Shown: positions 16,798 to 26,026, counted from the stretch's first letter. The stretch is DNA of 64,000 nt from Streptomyces sp. NBC_01803 (GCF_035917415.1 NZ_CP109073.1:496001-560000), one strand, 5' to 3'. The notes: generated from the letters alone by a model not told the origin. Translations and numbers: made by a program.

Positions 16798-17637
16798 TCA
16801 GCCGGTCGGCGCGCGGCGGGCGAGCGCCAGCGTGCGGTGGGCGACCGCGACCACGGCCGGGTCCACGAAACGGCCGTCCGGCAGGGCCAGGGCGCCCGCG
16901 TCGGTGGTGGCGGCCTCGACGATCTCCGCCGCCGCCTCGATCTCCGCCGCCGTCGGTCGGAACGCCTTCTCGATCACCGCCAGTTGACGGGGATGGATGG
17001 CCGCGCGGCCCAGGAAGCCCAGCGTCCGGCCCGCCGCGCAGGAACGGGCCAGGCCCACCGTGTCGCGGACGTCCGGATACACGGACTGCGGCGGCGGCGG
17101 GAGACCGGCCGCCCGCGCGGCGACGACCGTCCGGCCGCGCGGCCAGGCCAGTCCGGCCGTGTCCGCGACGCCCAGGTCGGCCCGCAGATCCGCCTCGCCG
17201 AGCGCGATGCCCGCCACGGCCGGGTGCGCGGTGGCGATCGCGTAGGCGTGCTCCACACCCAGCGCGCTCTCCAGCAGCGGATACAGCGGCGGCACGTCCG
17301 CGCCCGCCCAGGTGGCGACGCGGCCGACGTGACCGGGCCGTTCCACCTTCGGCAGCCGCAGCGCGGCCAGGCCGGGCAGCGCGGCGAGCCGGCGCACCTC
17401 GTGCATCGCGAGCGGCCCGTCCAGCGCGTTGACGCGGACGTGCACCGGCACGCCGCGGCGCGGCCGGGCCAGCAGCTCGGCGGTGGCGTCGAGCGCGTAC
17501 CGCTTGCGGTCGGGGGCGACCGCGTCCTCCAGGTCGACCACGACCACGTCGGCGCCGGAGCCAAGCGCCTTGAGCACCACGTCCGGGCGGTCACCGGGGG
17601 CGTAGAGCCAGGTCAGCGGGGCCGGGGCGGCGTTCAC
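16798..17637 (-). CDS. HpcH/HpaI-type CoA ester lyase (CitE-like)
   Basis: This 279-aa protein starts at a GTG in a GTGA overlap with the CoA-transferase. Family motifs are LYAPGDRPD near the start, VVDLEDAVAPDRK (metal and CoA region), LRLPKVERP, PLLESALGV, GEADLRADLGV and GRAAIHPRQLAVIEKAF. CitE-like enzymes cleave beta-hydroxyacyl-CoA esters such as malyl-, citramalyl- or citryl-CoA. Paired with a family III CoA-transferase, it would split an acid after CoA activation. It is the last gene of the minus-strand ADP-ribosylglycohydrolase/ribokinase block and may degrade the released aglycone acid. The substrate is unknown. Confidence 0.88.
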   Translation of the reverse strand: MNAAPAPLTWLYAPGDRPDVVLKALGSGADVVVVDLEDAVAPDRKRYALDATAELLARPRRGVPVHVRVNALDGPLAMHEVRRLAALPGLAALRLPKVERPGHVGRVATWAGADVPPLYPLLESALGVEHAYAIATAHPAVAGIALGEADLRADLGVADTAGLAWPRGRTVVAARAAGLPPPPQSVYPDVRDTVGLARSCAAGRTLGFLGRAAIHPRQLAVIEKAFRPTAAEIEAAAEIVEAATTDAGALALPDGRFVDPAVVAVAHRTLALARRAPTG

Positions 17638-18863
17638 AACGCGCCCTCCGCCCGCAGGGCCGCGATCTCCCCGGCGCTCAGGCCGAGTCCGGCGAGGACG
17701 GCGTCGGTGTCGGCGCCGTGCGGGCGGCCGGCCCATTTGATGGCGCCGGGCGTCTCGGAGAGGCGGAAGAGGACGTTCTGCATCTTCACCGTGCCCAGCT
17801 CCTCGTCCTTGAGCTCGGTGATCGAGCCGAGCGCGCGGTACTGCTCGTCGGCCATCACGTCGCGGATGTCGTAGACCGGGGCGATCGCCGCCTCGGCCGC
17901 CTCGAAGGCGGCGAGGACCGCGTCGCGGTCGTGGCGCCCGATCCAGGAGCCGACCGCCTCGTCCAGCTCGTCGGCGTGCCCGGCACGGCCGGCACCCGTC
18001 GCGAACCACGCGCGTTCGATCAGCTCGGGGCGGCCGACCAGCCGCATCACGCGCTCCGCGACCGACTGGGCGGAGGTGGAGACGGCGACCCAGCGGTCGT
18101 CGGCGGTGCGGTAGGTGTTGCGCGGGGCGTTGTTGGCGGAACGGTTGCCGGTGCGGGGCTGGACATAGCCGAGCTGGTCGTACCAGATGGGCTGCGGACC
18201 CAGCACGGTGAGTATCGGCTCGATGATCGCCATGTCGACCACCTGGCCGTACCCGGTGCGGTCCCGGCCGGCGAGCGCGGCCATCACGGCGTAGGCCGTG
18301 GTGAGGGCGGCGATCGAGTCGGCCAGGCCGAACGGCGGCAGGGTCGGCGGGCCGTCCGGCTCGCCGGTGATGGCGGCGAAGCCGCTCATCGCCTCGGCGA
18401 GCGTGCCGAAGCCGGGGCGCCTGGCGTAGGGGCCGAGCTGGCCGAAACCGGTGACGCGGGCCAGGACCAGGCGCGGGTTGACGGCGGCGAGCTCGGCCCA
18501 GCCCAGGTGCCACTTCTCCAGGGTGCCGGGCCGGAAGTTCTCGATGATCACATCCGCTTCGGCGGCCATCATGAGCAGGACGTCACGGCCGCCGGGTGTG
18601 GACAGATCGAGGGTGACGGTCCTCTTGTTGCGGCCGAGCAGCTTCCACCACAGACCGACGCCGTCCTTGCCGGGGCCGTGACCCCGGGACGGATCGGGCC
18701 GGCGTGGGTGCTCCACCTTGATCACGTCGGCGCCGAAGTCGCCGAGCATGGTGGCCGCGAGCGGCCCGGCGAAGAGCGTCGCCAGATCGATGACCCGCAG
18801 CCCCGCCAGGGCCGCCGGACCGGACTCCGGGACGGAATCGGGTGCGGGTACGGACTCGTTCAC
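17634..18863 (-). CDS. Family III (CaiB/BaiF) CoA-transferase
   Basis: This 409-aa protein starts at the GTG at 18863, fixed by AAGGAGG just upstream. It shows the family opening AALAGLRVIDLATLFAGPLA, then GDFGADVIKVEHP, RNKRTVTLDL, ENFRPGTLEKW and the long C-terminal lobe; the length is typical. Such enzymes move CoA between carboxylic acids. It overlaps the CoA-lyase by 4 bp, so the two proteins should act in sequence. A 234-bp gap to ribokinase upstream contains an 89-bp tandem duplication of its own translation start region. The acid substrate cannot be told from sequence. Confidence 0.9.
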   Translation of the reverse strand: MNESVPAPDSVPESGPAALAGLRVIDLATLFAGPLAATMLGDFGADVIKVEHPRRPDPSRGHGPGKDGVGLWWKLLGRNKRTVTLDLSTPGGRDVLLMMAAEADVIIENFRPGTLEKWHLGWAELAAVNPRLVLARVTGFGQLGPYARRPGFGTLAEAMSGFAAITGEPDGPPTLPPFGLADSIAALTTAYAVMAALAGRDRTGYGQVVDMAIIEPILTVLGPQPIWYDQLGYVQPRTGNRSANNAPRNTYRTADDRWVAVSTSAQSVAERVMRLVGRPELIERAWFATGAGRAGHADELDEAVGSWIGRHDRDAVLAAFEAAEAAIAPVYDIRDVMADEQYRALGSITELKDEELGTVKMQNVLFRLSETPGAIKWAGRPHGADTDAVLAGLGLSAGEIAALRAEGAL

Positions 18864-18864
18864 G

Positions 18865-19068
18865 CTGCCTCCTTGATCGCTTCTCCGGCCGCCGGGCGAA
18901 ACCGACCACCACCGGCCACCTCTCCCCCAGCGGCCCGACACCCGACGCTCACCCTGCCTCCTTGATCGCTTCTCCGGCCGCCGGGCGAAACCGACCACCA
19001 CCGGCCACCTCTCCCCCAGCGGCCCGACACCCGACGCTCACCCTGCCCCCCTGATCGCTTCTCCAGCC
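18865..19068 (-). repeat. 89-bp tandem duplication carrying a ribosome-binding site
   Basis: The stretch beginning CTGCCTCCTTGATCGC repeats with an exact 89-bp offset (18865, 18954 and a degenerate third start at 19043). On the minus strand each full copy carries AAGGAGGCAG followed by GTG. Only the innermost copy, with GTG at 18863, leads into the CoA-transferase. The period is not a multiple of three, so upstream starts are out of frame. Confidence 0.9.
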
Positions 19069-19097
19069 GACCCGGCGGCCCGGCGGCCCGGCGGCGC

Positions 19098-20021
19098 TCA
19101 CCGTGGCTCCGGTGCGTGGTCGGTGTGCTGGGCGTCGATCTCGTCGCGGGTGGGCATCGAGGACGAGGCGCCGGGGCGCTGTACCGCGAGGGCGGCGGCG
19201 GTCGCCGCCCAAGCCATCGCCTCGGGCATCGGGCGCCCCTCCCCGTGTGCCACCGTGAGCGCGCCGACGAACGTGTCCCCGGCCGCCGTGGTGTCCACGG
19301 CGCGCACCGCGACGGCGGGCACGGTCACGGGCTCGGCGCCGCGCGCGACGTACAGGCTGCCCGCCGCACCGAGGGTGATGACGACCTCGGGGACGGCGGC
19401 CAGCAGCACGCGGGCGGCGCGGAGCGGATCGGCTTCGCCGGTGAGGGCGGCGGCCTCGTGCTCGTTGGGGACCAACAAGTCGGTGAGCGCGAGGAGTTCG
19501 TCGGGGAGCGGCTGGGCGGGGGCGGGGGTCAGCACGGTGCGGACACCGTGGGCGCGGGCGGCGCGGGCGCCGGCCAGGACGCCGGCCATGGGCAGTTCGA
19601 GCTGCAACAGCAGGGCGTCGGCGGCGGCGACGCGCTTCTCGTCGGCCGGCGTGAGGGCGGTGACGGTGGCGTTGGCGCCGGGGACGACGACGATCGCGTT
19701 GCCGCCGTCGTCGTCCACGACGATGTGGGCGGTGCCGCTGGGGCCCCGGGCGGTGCGCAGGGCGGCGGTGTCGACGCCGGAGCCGGCCAGCGCGGCGCGC
19801 AGGCGCGGCCCGAAGTCGTCGTCACCGACCGCGCCGATCATGGCGACCCGGCCGCCCGTGCGGGCGGCGGCGATCGCCTGGTTGGTGCCCTTGCCGCCGG
19901 GCACCGTGCGGAACTCGCGGCCCATCACCGTCTCGCCCCGGCGCGGGGCGGTGGCCGTGTAGGCGACGAGATCCATGTTGGTGGAGCCGAGGACCGTGAC
20001 GGCCGTCGCGCGGCGGGTCAT
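19098..20021 (-). CDS. rbsK: Ribokinase (PfkB family)
   Basis: A 307-aa protein of normal ribokinase length. It has the N-terminal VLGSTNMDLV, the substrate loop VPGGKGTNQAIAAARTG (about 41-57), VPNEHEAAALTG and the C-terminal AVDTTAAGDTFVGAL motif whose Asp is the catalytic base. It converts free ribose to ribose-5-phosphate in the cytoplasm. The start is the ATG in an ATGA overlap with the preceding ADP-ribosylglycohydrolase, implying translational coupling. In this operon its likely role is to capture ribose freed by the glycohydrolases, because no sugar transporter is present. Confidence 0.92.
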   Translation of the reverse strand: MTRRATAVTVLGSTNMDLVAYTATAPRRGETVMGREFRTVPGGKGTNQAIAAARTGGRVAMIGAVGDDDFGPRLRAALAGSGVDTAALRTARGPSGTAHIVVDDDGGNAIVVVPGANATVTALTPADEKRVAAADALLLQLELPMAGVLAGARAARAHGVRTVLTPAPAQPLPDELLALTDLLVPNEHEAAALTGEADPLRAARVLLAAVPEVVITLGAAGSLYVARGAEPVTVPAVAVRAVDTTAAGDTFVGALTVAHGEGRPMPEAMAWAATAAALAVQRPGASSSMPTRDEIDAQHTDHAPEPR

Positions 20022-21424
20022 GCGGATGCCTCCAGGGTGAGTGCGGCCAGGGCGTCGAAGCCGATGCCGTCGAAGCCGGCGACGGTGGTCGACAGCCGGT
20101 TGGCGAGGGGCTCGGTCCAGCGGGCGGGCAGGGCCTCGGGGGTCCCGGCGAGCAGACCGGCCACCGAGCCGGCCGTGGCGCCGTTCGAGTCGGTGTCCCA
20201 ACCACCGGACACCGCACGGCAGATGGTGGCGGTGAAGTCGCCGTCGGCGTGGGTGAGGGCGGCGGCGAGCAGCGCGGCGTTGGGCAGGACGTGCACCCAG
20301 TGGTGGTCGCCGAAGCGGGCGTGCAGCCGGTCGGCGACGGAGTCGAAGCCGAAGGCGGTCGGCTCGGCGGCGCGGGCGGTGGCGATGCCGAAGCGGACGG
20401 CGTGGGCGAGGCGGGAGACGGTGGGGACGACGGCGAGCCCGGCGCGCAGGCAGCCGTGCACGTCCGAACGGCCGCCCGCCGCCTCGGCGATGACGGCGGC
20501 GGCGAACATCGCGCCGTACACGCCGTTGGCGGTGTGGGTCAGCACGGCGTCGCGGTGGGCGAGTTCGGCGGCGGCGGCCGGGTCGCCGGGGTGGGTCCAG
20601 CCGTAGACGTCGGCGCGGATCAGGGCGCCGATCCACTCACGGAACGGGTTGCGGTGGGTGGCGGTGTCCGGTGGTTCGACCCCGGCCAGCAGGTTGCGGT
20701 AGGCGACACGTTCGGCGGTGAACGTGCGGCCGGCGGGGAGTTCGTCCAGCCAGAGGGCGGCGACGTCGGCGGTGGTGAAGGCGTGGCCGTGGCGGCGGAG
20801 CAGGAGCAGGCCGAGGAGCGGGAAGTTGAGGTCGTCGTCCTCGGGGGTACCGGCGATGTTCTCGGCGAGGGAGGTCGGGGCGGAGCGGCGGTTCCAGGGG
20901 TGGGCGGCGGCCAGACCGGGGGGCAGGCCGATCGCGGTGAACCAGGTGTTCAGCGGCCAGTTGCCGGTCGCGCGGGCCAGGGCGCGGATGCCGGCCAGGG
21001 GCAGCTTCTCGACGGGCTTGCCGAGCACGCAGCCGGCCGCGCGGCCCAGCCAGCCGGCGTGCAGCCGGGCGAGGGACGCCGAGGTCCGGCGCGGCGCGGG
21101 CCAGTCGGGGCAGGCGACGCGGATCTCGGCCAGCGCGGTCGGCTCCCGTTCCGCCAACAGCGAGGGCAGAGTCGCCAGTTCGTCCAGCAGGCATTCGGCG
21201 AGCGAGCGCAGCGCCGGATCGGCCGGGCCAGGCGAGGCGCCGGCCCGCCCGGGGGCGGGGTGGCCCCCCGCCGCCCGCCAGCGCCGCGCGATCGCGGCGA
21301 CCTCGACGGCGTCGCGGCCGTCCTGCGCGGCCTGGCGCAGCTCGTGCCCGATCAGGTCCTCGGGCTGCACCCAGGTCAGCCGCAGTCCGGCGGGAGCGGG
21401 GGCGGAGGCGGCGGGGGCCGGCAT
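20018..21424 (-). CDS. ADP-ribosylglycohydrolase-family protein, fourth paralogue
   Basis: A 468-aa member of the DraG/ARH fold with an N-terminal extension of about 130 residues before the catalytic region (GWLGRAAGCVLGKPVEKL). The first acidic cluster is PEDDDLNF and the second is GGWDTDSNGATAGSVAGLL; both sets of metal ligands typical of the family are present. The family cleaves N- or O-glycosidic bonds of ADP-ribose or related ribosides using Mg2+. The start ATG shares one base with the upstream stop (TGATG), and the 3' end overlaps ribokinase. It is the most divergent and longest of the four paralogues. The true substrate is unknown. Confidence 0.9.
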   Translation of the reverse strand: MPAPAASAPAPAGLRLTWVQPEDLIGHELRQAAQDGRDAVEVAAIARRWRAAGGHPAPGRAGASPGPADPALRSLAECLLDELATLPSLLAEREPTALAEIRVACPDWPAPRRTSASLARLHAGWLGRAAGCVLGKPVEKLPLAGIRALARATGNWPLNTWFTAIGLPPGLAAAHPWNRRSAPTSLAENIAGTPEDDDLNFPLLGLLLLRRHGHAFTTADVAALWLDELPAGRTFTAERVAYRNLLAGVEPPDTATHRNPFREWIGALIRADVYGWTHPGDPAAAAELAHRDAVLTHTANGVYGAMFAAAVIAEAAGGRSDVHGCLRAGLAVVPTVSRLAHAVRFGIATARAAEPTAFGFDSVADRLHARFGDHHWVHVLPNAALLAAALTHADGDFTATICRAVSGGWDTDSNGATAGSVAGLLAGTPEALPARWTEPLANRLSTTVAGFDGIGFDALAALTLEASA

Positions 21425-22611
21425 CAGGCGCCCGTGATCGCGCCGAACAGCGCCTCGTGCGCGCGGCGCCGCTCGACGTCGCGGGCGAACATCTCGCGGG
21501 CGACCGCCGCCAGCGCCGCCGCCGGGGCGTGCAGATCGAGCCTGCTGGCCCGCGCGATCTCGGTACTCCACTCCTTCGGCACGGCGCCCTCGCCGCCCAG
21601 CGCGCCCGCGAGCGCGCCGCTCATGGTGGCGATCGAGTCGCAGTCCCGGCCGTAGTTGACCGAGCCGAGCACGGTGCGGCGGAAGTCACCGCGGCCGACC
21701 AGGAGCATGCCGAGCGCGATCGGCAGCTCCTCGATGGCGTGCAGGCGGGAGGGGCGGCGGGCACCGAGGGAGGGCCTGCGGTAGTCGGGGCCGACCGTGT
21801 CGAAGGGCGCGACGGCCTCCCGCAGCGGGGTCAGCGCCTCCTCGAAGTCGTCGTAGCGGGACGCCGTTTCACAGACGGCCTCGATCGCGGCGCGGGTGCC
21901 GTCCTTGGCCAGGGCCAGCGCCTCGTCGACGACCGACTCGGGGGTGGCGTGCGGCCCGAAGGCCGAGGCGACGGCCGCGGCGAAGACGCCCGCCGCCTCG
22001 CGTCCGTAACTCGACTGATGGGCCCCGGCGATGTCCAGCGCCTCGGCGTAGGCACCGTGCGGATTCCCGGCGTTGACCGCGCCGACCGGCGCCATATACA
22101 TCGCGGCGCCGCAGTTGACGATGTTGCCCACGCCCGCCTCGCGCGGGTCCACGTGGCCGTAGTGGATCCGTGCCACGAGCCATTTCTCGGCCAGGAAGAC
22201 CCGCTGCAACAGCAGGGCCTCCGCCTCCAGTTCGGGAATCCAGCGCGGGGTGCCGATGAGGTCGGGGACCAGGTGGTCGGCCACCGCGTAGGCGTCGAGG
22301 TGATCGCGCACCTTCTCGTAGACCCGGACCAGGGCGTGCGTCATCAGGGTGTCGTCGGTGACGTGTCCGTCGCCCTTGTGGTACGGCGCGATGGGGCGCG
22401 CGGTGCGCCAGTCCTCGCGGTGGAACGGCTCGACGATGCCCCGCACGCGCCCGCCGTGCCGCTCGGCGATGGCCGCGGGTGCCCAGCCCTCGACGGCGCC
22501 GCCGAGGGCGTCGCCGACGGCGGCCCCGACGAGGGCGCCGGTGGTGCGGTCTTCCAGGGTGGGGAACGGGGTCGTGGGCCGCGTGGTCGGCCGGGTGTCG
22601 GACGGAGTCAT
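21424..22611 (-). CDS. ADP-ribosylglycohydrolase-family protein, third paralogue
   Basis: A 395-aa DraG/ARH fold protein. It opens with LEDRTTGALVGAAVGDALGG, followed by GHVTDDTLMTHAL (first metal motif) and NYGRDCDSIATMSGALAGAL (second motif, DxD). All expected metal-binding acids are present, so it should be active. The ATG is in an ATGA overlap with the second paralogue. Its insert between motifs (HYGHVDPREAGVGNIVNCGA) differs from the neighbours, suggesting a distinct substrate among the four. Confidence 0.9.
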   Translation of the reverse strand: MTPSDTRPTTRPTTPFPTLEDRTTGALVGAAVGDALGGAVEGWAPAAIAERHGGRVRGIVEPFHREDWRTARPIAPYHKGDGHVTDDTLMTHALVRVYEKVRDHLDAYAVADHLVPDLIGTPRWIPELEAEALLLQRVFLAEKWLVARIHYGHVDPREAGVGNIVNCGAAMYMAPVGAVNAGNPHGAYAEALDIAGAHQSSYGREAAGVFAAAVASAFGPHATPESVVDEALALAKDGTRAAIEAVCETASRYDDFEEALTPLREAVAPFDTVGPDYRRPSLGARRPSRLHAIEELPIALGMLLVGRGDFRRTVLGSVNYGRDCDSIATMSGALAGALGGEGAVPKEWSTEIARASRLDLHAPAAALAAVAREMFARDVERRRAHEALFGAITGA

Positions 22612-23789
22612 GCGACGGTTCCTTCCGGGGAGGTGCTGAGGGTGATCCGGGCGAGCCGTTCCGCGATCTCGACGAGGTCGGTACCGGCCAGCCGGGGCAG
22701 CGCGCAGCCCGCCAGGGTGCGGCAGGCGTCGCGCCAGGTGTCCGGCAGCGCGCCGGCGCCGCCGAGCACTCCGGTCAGGGCGCCCGCCAGGGCCGGCGCG
22801 GAGTCCGCGACCCGGGAGAGGCAGGCCGCGGCGGGCACCGCCTCGCTGACGGCGCCCGCGGCGGCGGTGGCGACCGCGAGGGCGACGGGAACGGTCTCGG
22901 CCGCGGCGATGCCGTAGCTGTAGACGTGGTCGACGATCTCGTGTTCCAGCACCGGGACCAGGGCGAAGGCGTTGCCCGGCAGGCCGGGGCGGGCGGCCAC
23001 GGCCGCCCGGCCCAGCTCGACGGCGCGCAGCGCGTTGCGCCGGATCTCGGTGTGTTCGGGGAGCTGGCGCAGCGCCACATCCACGCAGGCGTCGACGGGC
23101 GCGCCGCCGAGCGCGGCGGCGACCGCCGCCGCCATCGCCCGGGCGCCGTGCACGCCATCGCCGTCCTGGGTGTAGCGGGCGTCGAACTCCGCGAGCCGGG
23201 CGGCCCGTTCGGGGTCGCCGGGGTGTACGACGGCGAGCACGGCCGCCCGCACGCAGGCCGCGTCGTCGAAGTAGTGCGGGTTGTCGTGCCCGGTCGCCGG
23301 GGGCCGCAGCCCGGCGGCCAGGTTGCCGAGCCCGGCCCGAACCGAGATCCGGGCGCGCAGCGGCATCTTCGCGGACTCGATCTCGGTGGCGCGGTGCGCC
23401 GCCGCCGCGATCTCGTCGGCGAGCGCGGTCCAGGCCAGGGCCAGCGCGGCGCGTACCGGGCCGGCGCCGGGGCCGGTCGCGGAGAGCACGGACAGGGCGG
23501 TGAACGCGGCCCATTCGGCGTCGTCCGAGGGGCCGAGGCGCAGCGGCTCGGGTGGCTGGTTGAGCGCTATGGGCACGGGCAGGGTGGTGGTCGCGTTCAG
23601 CTCGGCGAACGTGTCGAGCTCGCGGGTCAGCCGCCGCGTCCAGCCGGGCATGCGGGCGGCGCGGTGCCGTCCGGCGGGCCAGCCGGCGGCGTCCCCGGCG
23701 GCGATGCCGAGCAGCAGTCCCTCGATCCGCCGCGGGTCGTCCCCGGCGGCCGGTCCGCCGAGGGCGGCCTCGGCCGGGCGGGCGGTCAC
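22608..23789 (-). CDS. ADP-ribosylglycohydrolase-family protein, second paralogue, degenerate metal site
   Basis: A 393-aa protein of the same fold (IEGLLLGIAAGDAAGW at the start, SDDAEWAAF as first acidic motif). Where its three neighbours have a second D-x-D motif, it reads RVADSAPALAGALTGVL, so one conserved Asp is Ala. Loss of a metal ligand suggests reduced or altered catalysis, or a binding or partner role; this is inference. The start is a GTG in a GTGA overlap with the first paralogue, and its stop overlaps the third. Confidence 0.85.
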   Translation of the reverse strand: MTARPAEAALGGPAAGDDPRRIEGLLLGIAAGDAAGWPAGRHRAARMPGWTRRLTRELDTFAELNATTTLPVPIALNQPPEPLRLGPSDDAEWAAFTALSVLSATGPGAGPVRAALALAWTALADEIAAAAHRATEIESAKMPLRARISVRAGLGNLAAGLRPPATGHDNPHYFDDAACVRAAVLAVVHPGDPERAARLAEFDARYTQDGDGVHGARAMAAAVAAALGGAPVDACVDVALRQLPEHTEIRRNALRAVELGRAAVAARPGLPGNAFALVPVLEHEIVDHVYSYGIAAAETVPVALAVATAAAGAVSEAVPAAACLSRVADSAPALAGALTGVLGGAGALPDTWRDACRTLAGCALPRLAGTDLVEIAERLARITLSTSPEGTVA

Positions 23790-24868
23790 GCGGCGGCCCG
23801 TTCGCGACCGTCGGGGGGCGGAGTGAGCAGGTCCGCGATGTCCAGGACGTGGCGGCCGGTCATGGACGGCAGGCAGCTGCCGCGCACCGGGCCGATCGCC
23901 TTGGCCCAGTCGGCGGGGATCGCGCCCTCGCCGCGCAGCGCGCCCGCCAGGGCGCCGGCCACGGCGGCGGTGGTGTCCGCGTCGCGGCCCATGTTGACGG
24001 CCATGGCGACCGCCTCGGCGAACTCTCCCCGGGCGGCGGCGAACGCGCCGAAGGCGAGCCCGACCGCCTCGGGCGCCAGGTCGGTCCACGGGTAACCGCC
24101 GATGACCGTCGCGGATCTGACGGCCCGTTCGGTAGCGAGCTGGGTCGCGGCCGGGTCGCGGCGGGCGCGGCGGGCGGCGGCCACCGCGCGGTGCAGGGAG
24201 CGGGCGGTCCAGGAGTCGTCCGGGACGACGGAGAGCGCGGCGAGCACCACCGCGTCGGGGTCGTGGCCCGTCATGGCCGCCGCGACCCCGGCGGCCACCG
24301 CCCGGCCGCCGTGGATGCCCTCCCCGTCGTGGGAGACCGTGCCGTCGATGGACACCAGCCGGGCCGCCTCGGCAGGCCGCCCGGCCGCGTAGACGCCGAA
24401 CGGCGCCGCGCGCATGGCCAGTCCGTCGCTCCAGGCGTGCCGGTGCTGGGCGGAGATGGGGGCGGCGAGCCCCCGGCGCAGGTTCTCCAGGGTGCCGCGC
24501 TCGCTGAACCCGGCGCCCCGGAACGGACCTTCGTCCCGGTCCGCGATCCACTCGTGCCACGCCGACTCGACGTGGGCGACGGTGAGGGCCGAGCCGTGCG
24601 CGGCGAGCAGCAGGCCGGAGAAGATGGCGTACTCGGTGTCGTCCGTGCCGGCCGGGTCGTCCGTCACGAAGCCCTCGATGCGGCCCCAACGCTCCCTGAT
24701 CTGCGAGGGCTTGAGGTTCTCGGCGGGGGCGCCGAGGGCGTCGCCGACGGCGAGGCCGAGCATCGCGCCCCGGGCTCGGTCCCGTGACCCGGTGCCGCCC
24801 GGGGCGGGTGGCGGCACCGCGCCGGCTGGTTCCGGGTCGGCGCCGGCCCGGGAGGCGGTGGGGCTCAT
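23786..24868 (-). CDS. ADP-ribosylglycohydrolase-family protein, first paralogue
   Basis: A 360-aa DraG/ARH fold protein directly after the LacI regulator. It has RARGAMLGLAVGDALGAPAE, the first motif AGTDDTEYAIF and the second NMGRDADTTAAVAGALAGAL, all canonical. Its length fits the family core plus a short Pro/Gly/Ala N-terminal tail. The ATG lies in an ATGA overlap with the regulator stop. I expect a Mg2+-dependent glycohydrolase; whether it acts on ADP-ribosylated protein, DNA or small ribosides cannot be told. Confidence 0.9.
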   Translation of the reverse strand: MSPTASRAGADPEPAGAVPPPAPGGTGSRDRARGAMLGLAVGDALGAPAENLKPSQIRERWGRIEGFVTDDPAGTDDTEYAIFSGLLLAAHGSALTVAHVESAWHEWIADRDEGPFRGAGFSERGTLENLRRGLAAPISAQHRHAWSDGLAMRAAPFGVYAAGRPAEAARLVSIDGTVSHDGEGIHGGRAVAAGVAAAMTGHDPDAVVLAALSVVPDDSWTARSLHRAVAAARRARRDPAATQLATERAVRSATVIGGYPWTDLAPEAVGLAFGAFAAARGEFAEAVAMAVNMGRDADTTAAVAGALAGALRGEGAIPADWAKAIGPVRGSCLPSMTGRHVLDIADLLTPPPDGRERAAA

Positions 24869-25992
24869 GCGGTCCTCGTGTCTGTGGAGTCGGCCGGCGC
24901 GGAGTTCGCCGGCGCGGAGTCGGCGGGCGCGGCGTCGGCCGGCGTGGTGGAGGCGCGGACGACGAGGCGGGGCGGCACGGTGGTGGTGCGGGGCGGCACG
25001 GTGGCGGTGCGGGACGGCGGCGGGGGCGCTGCCGGGTCGCGGCCGGTGTCGGGGCCCTGGAGACGGAGCCGGTCGAGCAGCAACTCGGCGGCGAGTCGCC
25101 CGCGTTCGGACGAGCCGAGGTCGACGCTGGTGAGCGGCGGCCAGGCGGCGCGGGCGAGCGCGCTGTCGTCCATGCCGACGACGGCGATGTCCCCGGGCAC
25201 CCGCAGGCCACGGGCGAGGAGGGCGTGGGCGACGCCCAGCGCGAGCTGGTCGTTGGCGCAGAACAGCGCGTCGGGGCGGGCGGGCAGGAGCCGTTCGACG
25301 GCCGCCGCGCCGGAGTCGATGTCGAAGGCGGTGTGCACGACGAGCGCCTCGTCGTAGGGCAGGCCCCGGTCGGTGAGCGCCGCGCGATATCCCTGGTCGC
25401 GGTTGCCGCCGGGGACCGTGTCGGAGGGGCCGTTGACGAAGCCGATGCGGCGCCGGCCGGTGTCGGTCAGGTGCCGCACGGCGATGGCGGCGCCCGCGAC
25501 GGAATCGGCGCGCACGCTGTCCACGGGCACGTCGTCGGGGAGCGAGCCGATGACGACCACCGGTCCGGCGGCCGTGGTCAGGGCCTCGATATGGGCGTCG
25601 CTGATACGGATGGGGCAGATGATCAAGCCGTCGCTGGTGCGGTCGCCGAGGCTGCGCAGCACCGCGAGTTCGTCCTCGGCCACGGCGTCGGTCGAGTGCA
25701 GCAGCAGCCGGTAGCCGGCGGCCTTGGTGACGGTCTGGATCGCGCGGACCATCGCCACGTAGACCGGGTTGCCGATGTCCGGCATGGCGAACGTCAGTTG
25801 GCGGGTCCGGCCGTCCTTGAGGGAACGGGCGACCGCGTTGGGCACGTAGCCGAGTTCGGCGGCGGCGCGGCGTACGCGCTGGACCGTGTCGTGGCGCCCG
25901 CCCTGACCGTTGAGCACGCGGGAGACCGACGCGATGGAGACGCCCGCCTGCGCGGCGATCGAAACAATGGTGGGTTGTACACCATTCGGCAT
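24865..25992 (-). CDS. LacI-family repressor of the glycohydrolase operon
   Basis: A 375-aa protein. The LacI helix-turn-helix is TIVSIAAQAGVSIASVSRVL (about 8-27), followed by a periplasmic-binding-type effector domain (FCANDQLALGVAHALLARG, GDIAVVGMDDSALARAAWPP). The C-terminus is a low-complexity Ala/Pro/Ser/Asp tail with repeated PADSA units. The ATG at 25992 has GGAGGGGG upstream. It heads the operon and overlaps the first paralogue by 4 bp. A near-perfect palindrome lies between its promoter and its start, so autoregulation with induction by a sugar or riboside is likely. Confidence 0.93.
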   Translation of the reverse strand: MPNGVQPTIVSIAAQAGVSIASVSRVLNGQGGRHDTVQRVRRAAAELGYVPNAVARSLKDGRTRQLTFAMPDIGNPVYVAMVRAIQTVTKAAGYRLLLHSTDAVAEDELAVLRSLGDRTSDGLIICPIRISDAHIEALTTAAGPVVVIGSLPDDVPVDSVRADSVAGAAIAVRHLTDTGRRRIGFVNGPSDTVPGGNRDQGYRAALTDRGLPYDEALVVHTAFDIDSGAAAVERLLPARPDALFCANDQLALGVAHALLARGLRVPGDIAVVGMDDSALARAAWPPLTSVDLGSSERGRLAAELLLDRLRLQGPDTGRDPAAPPPPSRTATVPPRTTTVPPRLVVRASTTPADAAPADSAPANSAPADSTDTRTA

Positions 25993-26026
25993 GCCCGTTT
26001 CCCCCTCCGCACCTCGGACCCGGGCG

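Noticed and set aside
18865..19068. Possible CRISPR-like repeat
   Set aside because: The copies are directly adjacent with no spacers, and there are no cas genes.
20018..24868. Toxin-antitoxin or phage-defence ADP-ribosylation module
   Set aside because: No ADP-ribosyltransferase partner or nuclease was seen nearby; the LacI/ribokinase context points to catabolism, though defence is not excluded.
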